Below, piece by piece: positions 45,478 to 53,853 of a DNA stretch of 64,000 nt (the first letter of the stretch is position 1; every line of letters begins with the position of its first letter). The translations under genes were made by a program, and so were the position numbers. The notes under the pieces were generated by a model that was given only the letters and a program-made list of their open reading frames with translations, was not told the DNA's origin and ran no database searches. The stretch is from Corallococcus sp. NCRR (GTDB taxonomy: Bacteria; Myxococcota; Myxococcia; Myxococcales; Myxococcaceae): NCBI RefSeq assembly GCF_026965535.1, contig NZ_CP114039.1, positions 3,348,001-3,412,000 on the forward strand, in the 5' to 3' direction.

Positions 45478-48400
45478 CTACTGCTTCACGAGGAACAGCT
45501 CGCGCACCTGGAGCAGGTCCACGTCACCGGCGAAGCCCGAGAACTTCTCGTACTCCGCCGGCGTGACGCGGGCGCGGGGCATGTTGAACGACTCCGAGAT
45601 GCTCAGCGTCCGCCCGTCCTGCTTCTCCGACCGGGTGAAGTGGCCGAACTGACTGTCCACCTTCAGGCCCGTCTGCGGGTCGCTGAGCTTCCAGCCCTGG
45701 GGCAGGGTGAGCGCGACGTTGGTGCGGCTGGCCTCCGTGTCGTCGATGTAGAGCGGCGTGGTGCGCGTGGACAGCTGCACGTAGCGCCGGCCCAGCAGCG
45801 CGGGGAAGGTGACGGGGCCCAGCGCCATGCGGCCGTCGCCCTCCATGCGCCCGAAGCGCGGCACGGTGAACGCGTAGCGCAGCACGAAGGGCGCGCCCAC
45901 CACCTCCTGGCGCTCCAGCTTCACGGACGACAGCTCCGCGCCGCCGAAGTAGCGCGCCACCGCGCCCTGCAGCGCCTGGTTGCGGCTCTCCGCGGAGAGC
46001 TGCTCGAAGGCCTCCGCGATTTGCGCGGCCTCGAAGCCGGAGTAGACCTCCTCGCCCTGGCCCTTGAGGCTGCCGTCCGCGCCCAGCTCCAGCGTGAGCT
46101 TCACGTCCTTGCCCGCGCGCGGCTTGAGCGGCGGCGTCTTCACCTTCTGCAGGGGCTTGCCGGGCTCCGGCAGCAGGTACGCCTCGCGCTCGCCCATGGC
46201 GGTCTCCGGCAGCTCGCCGAAGGGGCCGTAGCGCACGGACGTGTCAATCCACACCGGCTCTTCCCCCGGGACCTCCACGCGCAGCGCCGCGTAGGGCAGG
46301 AGCGCGTCCGCCGGGAAGAGGTACGGCGCGGGGTCGGTGTTGAAGGTGCGGATGGCCGCGACGCGCGACGGGATGCCCAGCGTCTCCAGGCCCGCCTTCA
46401 TCACGGTGAGCCGGCTGCCGCGGTCCTGCGCCACTGTGGATGCCGCGGACTGCGCCAGGCTCGCGTCGCGGCCGGAGAAGCGCTTCATCACCGCCGCGTG
46501 CAGCGCCTTCACCGCGTCCAGGCCCTTCTTGCCCTCCGTGGCCTGGCGCGCGAACGCCTCCACCTCCGAGGTGCGGATCCACCGGTCCTGGAACGCGTCG
46601 CCGTACACGCGCGCCAGCCCGTCGTTGCCCGTCTCGCCCGCGCCCACCATCACGAAGGGCAGGTACTCGTTACCGGAGGGCGGCGCGTCCGGCTCCGGGA
46701 TGAACGGCGGCACGCGGCGCGCGTCGTAGTGGAACACCTCCACGTCGCCCTTCACCTCCGGCGGCGGCGCCTTCATGCCGTGCGCGTCCACCTTCATGCC
46801 GCTGCCCTTGGGGGCGACGACGGTGTACGTGCTCCACGCGTTCGGCTGATTGGCGATTTGAAAATAGAACGCGGACGCGGTGAAGCCCGGCTGCGCGGGG
46901 CCGCGGTCGCTTTCGGGCAAGAGGTACTCCACCTCCACGGAGTCACCGACCTGCACGCCGGGCAGGCTCATGGTGTCCTTGCCCTCGATGTTCTCCGGCT
47001 CCAGCACGCGGCCGTCGGCCTTGAGCGTGCGCAGCGCCAGCACCTGGGCGCCGCGGGGGATGTTCACCTCCGCGATCTCCTGCACGCCGGACTGCTCCAG
47101 CGCCTTCTGGATGGTGTGGATGCGGTTGACGAGCGAGCCGTCCGGGTAGACCTGCACCGCCGCCGCGTCCAGCACGAACGCCGCCGCGCTGCCGCCCGTC
47201 ACGGGCGCCGCCTCGTAGGCCTTCAGCGCCTCCTTGCCGTCGATGGCGTAGGCGGCCAGCAGCTCCTTGCCCGTCTTCGCTCGCTCCACCGCGCGGCGCA
47301 GCGGCAGGTCCGTGCCGTCCAGCTTCAGCGCCTGCTCGCGCAGCTTCAGCGCCTCCTGTCCCTGTCCCGCGTACTCGCGCACGTCCGCCAGCCGCTTGAG
47401 GATTTCAGCGTTGCGCGGCCACACGGTGGCCAGCGTCTGGAGCACCTTCGCCGCGTCGTCGTAGCGGCGCTGGCTCACGTAGACGCCAGAGAGCGCCGCC
47501 GCGGTGGTGAGGTTGTCCGGGTCCTGCGACAGCAGCTGCGTGTAGCCCTTCGCCGCGCCGTCCAGGTCGCCGCGCGTGCGCAGGTGGTCCACCCGCCGCG
47601 CGTCCGCGCCGGGGCAGCCCTCCTGGGCCTTCACCAACTCGTCGGTGCGGGCCACGGCGTCGCGCCGGCGCGCCAGCGAGTACTGCAACCCCAGCGCCTC
47701 GCACAGGCCCGGCTGGGCCTCCAGCGCCGAGGCCAGGGCCACCTCCGCCTGCGCGTCCACGTCCAGCGCCAGCGCGGCGCGGGCCATGAGGATGTGCACC
47801 GGGAAGCCCGCGGGCTTCACCGCGTCGCGCGCCGTCTTCAGCGTGTCCAGCGCGGTGGCCGGCTGGCCGTCATCCAGGAAGAGGTCCGCGCGCAACAGCA
47901 GCGCGGCCACGTTGCCCGGGTCCTTCGCCAGCGCCGCCTCCAGGTCACGCGTGGCCCGGCCTCGCGCCACCTTGGACGGGATGCCCCGGTCCTGCGCGGC
48001 CTGCTCCGCGCGCAGGGTGAGCAGCGCGGGCGTCGTCGCCTCCAGCTTCGCCATCAGCCGGTGCGTGCCGTCCAGGTCGCGCGCCAGTCCGTCGCGCACC
48101 GCGAGGAAGGTGCTCAGCGTCTCGCCGGCCTCGCCCTGGAGCGCCTGGGCCACGTCCTCCGCGCCCGGGTACATGTCCGGGACCTCCACCTCGCCCGGGG
48201 CGCTCGCGTTCCAGCGCGGCGCGGGCCCGGTGGCGGCGGTGAGGCGCACGCCGGAGGGACTCCCGTCCGCCTTCACCAGCGCGAAGGAGAGGCCGCCCTG
48301 CGTGTTGTCGCGGGACATCTTCACCACGAAGCGGTGCTTGCCGGCGGGCAGCTCCATCGCGCGCACGCTCACCGTGGACGCGGTGCGCGCCCAGTCGCGG

Positions 48401-49254
48401 CGCTCCAGCACGGGGGCGCCGTCCATCAGCACGCGGTGCGACGTCTGGCTCACCGTGCGCAGCACGTACACGCCGGCTTGCGCCACCTCCGCGTCGATGC
48501 CCAGCGCGTACATGTCCCCGTGGCCGGGCTCGCCGCCCAGGTCCAGCCGGCCGTCCGGCGAGCGCAGCGTGCGCACCGACAGCGGGCCGTACGCGCCCGT
48601 GAAGGGGCCCGCGAAGGAGCCGTCCTTCTCCGGCGCGATGGGCTCGTCGATGGCCAGCACGTGGAAGGGGGAGAAGGGGCCCACCAGCGTGGCCTCGCCC
48701 GCGCCGCCCAGGTCCTTGAGCGTCTGGGCCTGGGTGGCCGTGTCCGCGCGCAGGCTCGCCACGGACAGGCGCGCGGCGCGCAGCAGGTAGGCCGTCTCAC
48801 CCCGGGCGCCCGCGGCGAGCCCCGCGTCCACGCCCTTGAGGATGGTGTCGTCCTCCGCGCGCGAGGTGCCCACGCGGTCCAGCACGTAGCGCGCGGCGAT
48901 GACGGCCACCGGGTGGCGGGGCGCGCGCTTCACCAGCTCCAGCGACGCGGCGAGCGCGCGGTCGGACTGGCCATTGCGCCGGGCCAGCAGCGCCTGCCCC
49001 TGCAGGGCGTACGGGTCGCCCGGGTCCTTCTTCACGGCGGCGTCGAAGCGCTCCTGCGCGAGCTTCACGTCGCCCGCGACGAGGTACGCGTGGAAGCCCG
49101 CGAACGCGAGCGTGCGCGCCTCCGCGTCACCCTGGCCGGCCCGCTCTGCGGCGGTTTCGAGCACGTGGGGCGCGACGACGGAGGAGGGCCGGGGGCAGCC
49201 GGTGAGGCCGGCGACGAGGGCGAGCGCGGTCAGGCCGCTGCGGAAGGTGCGCAT
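45478..49254 (-). CDS. Large TPR lipoprotein with DUF3857 and transglutaminase-like domains
   Basis: 1258 residues from ATG 49254, chosen because it gives a lipoprotein signal (GLTALALVAGLTGCPRPSS, lipobox LTGC). Residues about 30-600 are helical TPR-type repeats (AKLQERFDAAVKKDPGDPYALQGQALLARR and similar). From about 690 comes DUF3857 (VYPDGSLVNRIHTIQKALEQSGVQE, ILEPENIEGKDTMSLPGVQVGDSVEVEYLLPES), then a transglutaminase-like core with the pattern 'AGLETLGIPSRVAAIRTFN' and 'VWIDTSVRYGPFGELPE', and a DUF3858-like C-terminus. This family is common in myxobacteria. Envelope location is likely; function unknown. The usual catalytic Cys is not obvious. Confidence 0.88.
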   Translation of the reverse strand: MRTFRSGLTALALVAGLTGCPRPSSVVAPHVLETAAERAGQGDAEARTLAFAGFHAYLVAGDVKLAQERFDAAVKKDPGDPYALQGQALLARRNGQSDRALAASLELVKRAPRHPVAVIAARYVLDRVGTSRAEDDTILKGVDAGLAAGARGETAYLLRAARLSVASLRADTATQAQTLKDLGGAGEATLVGPFSPFHVLAIDEPIAPEKDGSFAGPFTGAYGPLSVRTLRSPDGRLDLGGEPGHGDMYALGIDAEVAQAGVYVLRTVSQTSHRVLMDGAPVLERRDWARTASTVSVRAMELPAGKHRFVVKMSRDNTQGGLSFALVKADGSPSGVRLTAATGPAPRWNASAPGEVEVPDMYPGAEDVAQALQGEAGETLSTFLAVRDGLARDLDGTHRLMAKLEATTPALLTLRAEQAAQDRGIPSKVARGRATRDLEAALAKDPGNVAALLLRADLFLDDGQPATALDTLKTARDAVKPAGFPVHILMARAALALDVDAQAEVALASALEAQPGLCEALGLQYSLARRRDAVARTDELVKAQEGCPGADARRVDHLRTRGDLDGAAKGYTQLLSQDPDNLTTAAALSGVYVSQRRYDDAAKVLQTLATVWPRNAEILKRLADVREYAGQGQEALKLREQALKLDGTDLPLRRAVERAKTGKELLAAYAIDGKEALKAYEAAPVTGGSAAAFVLDAAAVQVYPDGSLVNRIHTIQKALEQSGVQEIAEVNIPRGAQVLALRTLKADGRVLEPENIEGKDTMSLPGVQVGDSVEVEYLLPESDRGPAQPGFTASAFYFQIANQPNAWSTYTVVAPKGSGMKVDAHGMKAPPPEVKGDVEVFHYDARRVPPFIPEPDAPPSGNEYLPFVMVGAGETGNDGLARVYGDAFQDRWIRTSEVEAFARQATEGKKGLDAVKALHAAVMKRFSGRDASLAQSAASTVAQDRGSRLTVMKAGLETLGIPSRVAAIRTFNTDPAPYLFPADALLPYAALRVEVPGEEPVWIDTSVRYGPFGELPETAMGEREAYLLPEPGKPLQKVKTPPLKPRAGKDVKLTLELGADGSLKGQGEEVYSGFEAAQIAEAFEQLSAESRNQALQGAVARYFGGAELSSVKLERQEVVGAPFVLRYAFTVPRFGRMEGDGRMALGPVTFPALLGRRYVQLSTRTTPLYIDDTEASRTNVALTLPQGWKLSDPQTGLKVDSQFGHFTRSEKQDGRTLSISESFNMPRARVTPAEYEKFSGFAGDVDLLQVRELFLVKQ

Positions 49255-49339
49255 AGGGGAGCCGAGGGATAATGCAATCCCCCCGGAGAGGCCATATTCC
49301 CCTTGAGGCACATGTCCGGGACCGGCCCGGCTTTGTCCC

Positions 49340-51214
49340 CTAGCGGCGCTTCGGGGCGGGCTTGGCGGGGGCCTTGGCGGCCGGGCGCTTGGGCGCGGGC
49401 GGCGGCGGGGCGGGCTTCTTGGCCACCACCGCCTTCGCCGGCACCGTGTTGGCGGCCACCGTGCGGGGCGGCGCCTGCGGGACCATGACCACCGGCGTGG
49501 CCGGGGTTTCCGTCGCGGGCGCCGGCTTGTCCACCGTGTAGGTGAGCCCCTCGACGGTGCAGGTGCCCTCGATGCAGCCGATGGCCGGCACGGGGGGCTC
49601 GCCGAAGTGGGCCTGCCAGTCCGGGCCCAGGTTCAGCGGCTCCGCGATGGGGCGCTGGTCCTTGCCCTGGCCGACGAAGGCCTGCATCACGCCGTCCTCG
49701 GTGACGAACAGCTCCAGCCGCACGTCGCCCTCCGGGGACACGAGGCCCAGCATGGCGCCGCCGCGCTCGCCCAGGGACCACTCCAGGGTCAGCGGCGCGC
49801 CCGCGCCGTGGTGCACGAGCGTGACGTAGCGGCCGTCCCGGCCCATCAGCCCCAGCGAGGCCACCGGCTCCGGCGGCGGACCGTCCCAGAGCTCCTTCAG
49901 GCGGCGCTTCCACGTGGCCGGCGGCGCTTCGGCGCGCACGCGCGCGGTCAGCCGGGCCACACCGCCCACCATCCCCAGGACATCCACGCGCGCGCGGCCC
50001 ACGCGCGACGCCGCGTCGTCATCCACGGGCGGGAAGACGAGGGCCTTGTTCTCGAAGTTCAGCGTCCGGCCGGCCACCAGCATCTGCGGCAGGTCCGGGC
50101 CATCTCCCATGGTGACGCGGCGCTTGTCCGGGGTGACGTCCTCCACCCGGCCCGGGCCGTTGCGCGGCGTGTCCCGCAGCGCCTGGTCCATGATGGCCTT
50201 GCCGGGGAGCGGCGGCTGGACGCGCACCTGCCCGCTGCGGTTGTACGCCACGCCCAGCACGCCCACCGCGGCCAGCACAGTCACCCCGGCGGCCGTCTGC
50301 GCCGTCACGCGCGCGGCGCGGCGCATGGAGGCCTTCGCCCGCTGCCAGCGCGTCAGCCGCAGGGGCGGCATGGACAGCAGGCTCCCGGGGACCAGCGGCT
50401 CCAGGTCCGCGATGAGCGCCGTGACGGACGGATAGCGCTCGTCCGGATCCGGCTTGAGGCACCGCATCACGATGGCGTCCACGCGCGCGTCCAGGCCCGG
50501 GCGCTTGCGCGACGGCGGATCGAAGGTGCCCAGCGGCACCTCGCCGGTGAAGGTCTCGTAGAGGATGACGCCCAGGGAGAAGATGTCCGCTCTCGCGTCC
50601 GCGCTCTTCGCGTCCACGCGCTGCTCGGGCGCCATGTACGAGATGGTGCCCATGGACACGTGCGTGGACGTGAGCGCGAAGCGCGACGCCGCGGACGCGT
50701 CATCCAGGAAGGACGCCAGCCCGAAGTCGGACACCTTCGCGATGCCGCCGGCCTGCTGATCCAGCAGGATGTTCTCCGGCTTCAGGTCGCGGTGGATGAC
50801 GCCCCGGCCGTGCGCGTACTCGATGGCCCGGCAGATCTCGAGCATCCGGCGCAGGAGCACCGGCGTCTCCATGGACGGGTTGCGCATGAGCTCGCGCAGG
50901 GACGGCCCGTCCACGAACTCCATCACCAGGTAATAGGTGTTGTCCGTCTTCCCCTTGTCGACGATGGCGACGACGTGGGGGTGGCTCAGCGTCGCCAGCG
51001 CCGCGGCTTCCTTCTGGAAGCGCGCGATGAACGACGGGTCCTTGGCCAGATCCGGATTCAGCAGCTTCACCGCGACCGTGCGGCCGAGCGACAGCTGGGT
51101 GGCCTTGTGGACCTCTCCCATGCCGCCAGCGCCGACGAGCTTCTCCAGGCGGTAGCCGCTGACGAGATCAGGAGGCCGGGAACGACTGATGGCGGTGGGC
51201 TCGAACGAGGACAT
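49340..51214 (-). CDS. Serine/threonine protein kinase with membrane segment and sensor-like tail
   Basis: 624 residues. The kinase domain (about 18-280) has 'LVGAGGMGEVHK' (glycine loop), 'AVKLLNP' (Lys), 'VIHRDLKPENILLD' (catalytic loop), 'DFGLASFLDDA' (DFG, activation loop), 'MAPEQRVDAKSADARADIFSLGVILYE' and the C-lobe Arg. A hydrophobic segment (TAAGVTVLAAVGVLGVAYN) near residue 310 follows, then about 270 periplasmic residues of beta-rich, LamG-like type (VASLGLMGRDGRYVTLVHHG, LEWSLGERGGAMLGLVSPEG). The C-terminus is Lys/Pro/Ala-rich (APKRPAAKAPAKPAPKRR). It may sense a polysaccharide; ligand unknown. Confidence 0.92.
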   Translation of the reverse strand: MSSFEPTAISRSRPPDLVSGYRLEKLVGAGGMGEVHKATQLSLGRTVAVKLLNPDLAKDPSFIARFQKEAAALATLSHPHVVAIVDKGKTDNTYYLVMEFVDGPSLRELMRNPSMETPVLLRRMLEICRAIEYAHGRGVIHRDLKPENILLDQQAGGIAKVSDFGLASFLDDASAASRFALTSTHVSMGTISYMAPEQRVDAKSADARADIFSLGVILYETFTGEVPLGTFDPPSRKRPGLDARVDAIVMRCLKPDPDERYPSVTALIADLEPLVPGSLLSMPPLRLTRWQRAKASMRRAARVTAQTAAGVTVLAAVGVLGVAYNRSGQVRVQPPLPGKAIMDQALRDTPRNGPGRVEDVTPDKRRVTMGDGPDLPQMLVAGRTLNFENKALVFPPVDDDAASRVGRARVDVLGMVGGVARLTARVRAEAPPATWKRRLKELWDGPPPEPVASLGLMGRDGRYVTLVHHGAGAPLTLEWSLGERGGAMLGLVSPEGDVRLELFVTEDGVMQAFVGQGKDQRPIAEPLNLGPDWQAHFGEPPVPAIGCIEGTCTVEGLTYTVDKPAPATETPATPVVMVPQAPPRTVAANTVPAKAVVAKKPAPPPPAPKRPAAKAPAKPAPKRR

Positions 51215-51343
51215 GGGCGGGGAACAGGGCGGCGAGGGTAGCAGAAACGGGGCGCCGCGTTACCGCTCCCCAGCTGCCCTTCCGGCCCCCTCCCGCCCGC
51301 CGGGGGGGCGGGCGGCCATGACCCGGCCGGCTCCGGTGTCGGC

Positions 51344-51928
51344 TCAGGTGTCCCCGGCGACGGGGCGCAGCACGCTGGTGAGGTTGGTGCGCACCTGGGA
51401 CAGCGAGGAGCGCATGTTCGCGTGCCGCACCGACGCGCCAATGGCCCGCGCCAGCGACTTGAGCAGCGAAATCTCCTCCGGGCGCCACAGGCGGGCCTGG
51501 TGGCAGTCCTCGAACGCCACGAAGCCCCACCACTGCTTGGCCGGGACGATGGGGCACAGCAGCACGGACTGCACGCCCTGGCGCTCCAGCAGCTCGCGCA
51601 TCATCGGCGGCGCTTCCTTGGTGGTGCAGGAGACCACCATCTGCGCCTCCAGCATGTCCGTCCACGCCATGGCGTAGTCGCGCATGGGCAGCGCGCGCAG
51701 CACCGGGTGCGCCAGCGGGGACACCACCCCCGGCTCCGCCCAGGCGTAGCGCAGGTCCGTCATGAACCGGCCCGCCAGGTTCGTGGTGCGGTTCTCGAAG
51801 AGGCACGCGCGGTCCACCTTCAGCGGCCGGGCCACCATGCCCAGTGCATCCGAACCGGTGGCCGGGCACAGGCCCTTGTCCAGCAGCAACCGCGACGCTT
51901 CGGACACCTTCGTGAACGCTTCCACCAT
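51344..51928 (-). CDS. GAF-domain protein
   Basis: 194 residues. The start is set at ATG 51928 because the mapped promoter at 52002-52030 would make a transcript beginning near 51995, ruling out the ATG at 52030. A single GAF domain spans about 15-170 (SRLLLDKGLCPATGSDALGMVARPLKVDRACLFEN, VQSVLLCPIVPAKQWWGFVAFEDCHQARLWRPEEISLLKSLARAIG). It carries 'W' and 'DC' blocks typical of GAFs in light or redox sensors. No output domain is attached, so it probably signals through a partner. A cytoplasmic protein. Confidence 0.8.
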   Translation of the reverse strand: MVEAFTKVSEASRLLLDKGLCPATGSDALGMVARPLKVDRACLFENRTTNLAGRFMTDLRYAWAEPGVVSPLAHPVLRALPMRDYAMAWTDMLEAQMVVSCTTKEAPPMMRELLERQGVQSVLLCPIVPAKQWWGFVAFEDCHQARLWRPEEISLLKSLARAIGASVRHANMRSSLSQVRTNLTSVLRPVAGDT

Positions 51929-51972
51929 GACCGTCTCGCTTGAAGGGGGGGAGGGGGACACCCCTTCCTGTC

Positions 51973-51992
51973 GTGGATGAGCTGTCATCCAC
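51973..51992. promoter_or_regulatory. Palindrome at the predicted transcript start of the GAF gene
   Basis: GTGGATGA, four bases, TCATCCAC: a perfect 8-bp inverted repeat lying about +3 to +22 on the minus-strand transcript. It could be an operator or a 5' hairpin near the ribosome entry region. The protein that binds it is unknown. Confidence 0.5.
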
Positions 51993-52001
51993 ACATGTCC
52001 T

Positions 52002-52030
52002 GTTATGCGCGATTCCTCTGTTCCTGTCAA
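52002..52030 (-). promoter_or_regulatory. Sigma70-type promoter of the GAF-domain gene
   Basis: On the minus strand TTGACA (plus 52025-52030), 17 bases, then CATAAC (plus 52002-52007). The -35 is exact, the spacing ideal and the -10 has four of six matches. It is the clearest housekeeping-type promoter in this window and supports the start choice of the GAF gene. Confidence 0.7.
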
Positions 52031-52094
52031 ATGGTGGTTTTACTGGAAACCCAAGAAGAAGAGAGGTGCGGTGTGACCTGGGGCTGGAAACGCG

Positions 52095-52129
52095 AACAGG
52101 GGCGCCCTCGTGAGGAGAGCGCCCCTGCC
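52095..52129 (-). terminator. Terminator copy 1 after the small secreted protein
   Basis: CAGGGGCGC (52097-52105) / GCGCCCCTG (52119-52127) hairpin, 45 bases past the stop of the small gene at 52172. The 35-base segment is identical to that at 52635-52669. On the minus strand it is followed by TTCGCGTTTCC, partly T-rich. Confidence 0.75.
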
Positions 52130-52171
52130 CGGGCACCGCGTGCGGCGCATCCCTTGGAGGAGTGAAGGGGG

Positions 52172-52465
52172 CTACTTCGTGGACTTCGCCGAGGCGGGGG
52201 CCTTCAGGGGCTTCTTGCCGCCGGTGCCCTGCATCATCGTCTCCGTGCGGCCGGAGGGCGCGGTCTCGGTGGCCGCCTCGGTCTTGCTCTCGGTCTTCGC
52301 GGGGGCGTGCGGGTCGGCCTGGATGTTGTCGCCGGTGGGGGTCTCGAGGGTGCCGGTCGCGGGGGGATTGGCCGGGCCCCGCGTATCCGTGGGCGCCTTG
52401 GTGGGCGGCGGGGAAGCGATGGCGGCGGAGGCTGCGAACAGGGCGGCGACGAGGAAGGTCTTCAT
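52172..52465 (-). CDS. Small secreted protein, paralogue of the next gene
   Basis: 97 residues with a signal peptide (MKTFLVAALFAASAAIAS) and a mature region rich in Pro, Thr, Ala, Lys and Glu (KTESKTEAATETAPSGRTE), likely disordered. It resembles the adjacent gene at 52728 in signal sequence (MKTxxVAALFAA) and composition, so the pair is a tandem duplication. Ser/Thr/Lys/Glu richness suggests a flexible envelope linker or a cell-surface component. Function unknown. Confidence 0.75.
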   Translation of the reverse strand: MKTFLVAALFAASAAIASPPPTKAPTDTRGPANPPATGTLETPTGDNIQADPHAPAKTESKTEAATETAPSGRTETMMQGTGGKKPLKAPASAKSTK

Positions 52466-52634
52466 GGTGATGGGCTCGGATGCGAGACGGACTGCCCTCG
52501 CTGGAGTGCGCCGGGCGTCGTCATCGCGGCTCTAGATGGAGGCCGCGGATTGTTTATTCACGCTCCGTCACGTGGCGGCGCGCTCGCGGCGGGCCGCTGG
52601 AGTGGCAACGATTCCGCTCATGCGCGCAAACGAC

Positions 52635-52669
52635 AACAGGGGCGCCCTCGTGAGGAGAGCGCCCCTGCC
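52635..52669 (-). terminator. Terminator copy 2 after the second small secreted protein
   Basis: The same 35-base hairpin unit as at 52095-52129, exactly 540 bases away, again about 60 bases past the stop of a small secreted protein gene (52728). On the minus strand it is followed by TTGTCGTTTG, a T-rich tract. Confidence 0.75.
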
Positions 52670-52727
52670 GGGGACCCCGTCCTGCGCCGTCCCTTGGAGG
52701 CGGACAGGGCGCGAGTGAAGCGAGGGA

Positions 52728-52988
52728 TCAGCCCTCGGTCTTCGTCTCGGTGGAGGTCTTCTTCTCGGTCTTGGTCTTCGTGCCCTTCTTGGTGGCCTTG
52801 CCCTCGTGCTTGGTCTCGGTCTTGGACTCGGTCTTCATCTCGCCCTGCATCTCGGCGGCGGGAGCGGCGGCCTCGGTCTTCGCCTCGGCGGCGGGAGCGG
52901 GCTGCGCGGCGGGGGCGGCGGCCGGGGCCGGGGTGTTGGCGAACGCGGTGGTGGCGGCGAAGAGGGCGGCGACGATGACGGTCTTCAT
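52728..52988 (-). CDS. Small secreted Lys/Ala/Pro/Glu-rich protein
   Basis: 86 residues from ATG 52988. A signal peptide (MKTVIVAALFAATTAFA) precedes a low-complexity region of Ala-Pro repeats and then Lys-Thr-Glu repeats (TKHEGKATKKGTKTKTEKKTS). It is clearly a paralogue of the gene at 52172, sharing the signal and the Ala/Pro-to-Lys/Glu/Thr layout though with no strict residue alignment. The 340-base upstream gap would hold its promoter. Confidence 0.7.
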   Translation of the reverse strand: MKTVIVAALFAATTAFANTPAPAAAPAAQPAPAAEAKTEAAAPAAEMQGEMKTESKTETKHEGKATKKGTKTKTEKKTSTETKTEG

Positions 52989-53324
52989 GGATGGCTCCGG
53001 GGACGACACGCCGACGCGGAATTGCATCGGTTGATGCCATGACCCTTGAGCACTCGCCGTGCCAGCACCGGTTTCAAGCAACTTCGCGGGGTTCTCCGGG
53101 TGGGAGCGGATCCGCCATGGGGAGAATCTCCTCAGTTGCGATTGCAACAATGGGTGCAAGCTCCCCAGGCAGGCGCACGTTGCTTTGACGGCAACGACGC
53201 TCTTCTGCAAGCTGCACGGCAACCTTCCGTTCCGAGCGCCACGCGCCGGGACATGAAGTGGAGCAAGAAGCCCGGACGTCCTCGTCGTGCATGTCGCGCG
53301 GCCAGGTGTCGGGAGAGATGGCGT
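52989..53324. other. Divergent intergenic region with short palindromes
   Basis: About 335 bases between the small secreted gene (-) and the coiled-coil lipoprotein (+). Short perfect palindromes occur: GCGGATCCGC (about 53106), GGAGA-A-TCTCC (about 53121) and GTTGC-GATT-GCAAC (53135-53148). They may be regulator sites for either gene; none matches a family I can name. No gene is visible. Confidence 0.45.
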
Positions 53325-53786
53325 ATGCGGCACCTGCTGGTGGCATGGAGTGTGGCGTGGCTGGGAGTGGGATGCGCCGCGACCATTCCCCCCGAGCGCC
53401 TCCAGGCCCAGGTGACGGAGACGGAGCGCTGGCAGCGCGAGTACCAGGCCGAGCGCGAGCGCACCGAGGCGCTGGCGGCGAAGCTGGCGGCGCTGGAGTC
53501 CGCGCTGGAGGAGCTGGCGCAGGAGCGCGCGGAGGCGGAGCAGGCGCGGGCGGAGGCGGAGCAGGCGCGCGCGACCGCCACGGAGGAGCTGGCGCGGCTG
53601 GAGGCGGAGCGCCACACGCTGGAGGAGCACAACGCGCAGCTGTTGGCGCGGCAGCGCGAGCTGGCGGCGCTGCACGAGGAGCTGTCGGACGTCTGGTACG
53701 AGTCCGCGCTGGAGCGCGCGCGGCGGCGCACCCAGCCGCCGCTGCCGGGCGCCACCTCCACCGAGGCGGCCGGGCCGGTGCCGTGA
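53325..53786 (+). CDS. Coiled-coil lipoprotein
   Basis: 153 residues from ATG 53325 (GGGAGAG upstream). The start gives a lipoprotein signal (MRHLLVAWSVAWLGVGCAATIPP, lipobox VGC). Residues about 30-135 are a continuous Glu/Ala/Arg/Leu coiled coil (ETERWQREYQAERERTEALA, then EQARAEAEQARATATEELA). The tail (RRRTQPPLPGATSTEAAGPVP) is flexible. It sits 67 bases before a histidine kinase/sigma54 regulator pair and may be part of its operon or a sensing partner; that is inference. Confidence 0.75.
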   Translation: MRHLLVAWSVAWLGVGCAATIPPERLQAQVTETERWQREYQAERERTEALAAKLAALESALEELAQERAEAEQARAEAEQARATATEELARLEAERHTLEEHNAQLLARQRELAALHEELSDVWYESALERARRRTQPPLPGATSTEAAGPVP

Positions 53787-53853
53787 GTTTCGCGTGGGCG
53801 TCCGTGACGGGGCGCCCGCGGGTTCTTCATCTGTCGATTCAAGGAGCGTCCCC

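Noticed and set aside
45640..49272. Long open frame (1210 codons) opposite the DUF3857 lipoprotein gene
   Set aside because: Composition is Arg/His/Leu/Gln-rich with no domain; it is an artefact of GC-rich codon use on the real minus-strand gene.
53015..53040. Sigma54-like element TGGCA...ATGCAA upstream of the small secreted gene
   Set aside because: GG to GC spacing is 11, not the strict 10 bases, and it can be read as part of a GATGC/GCATC inverted repeat.
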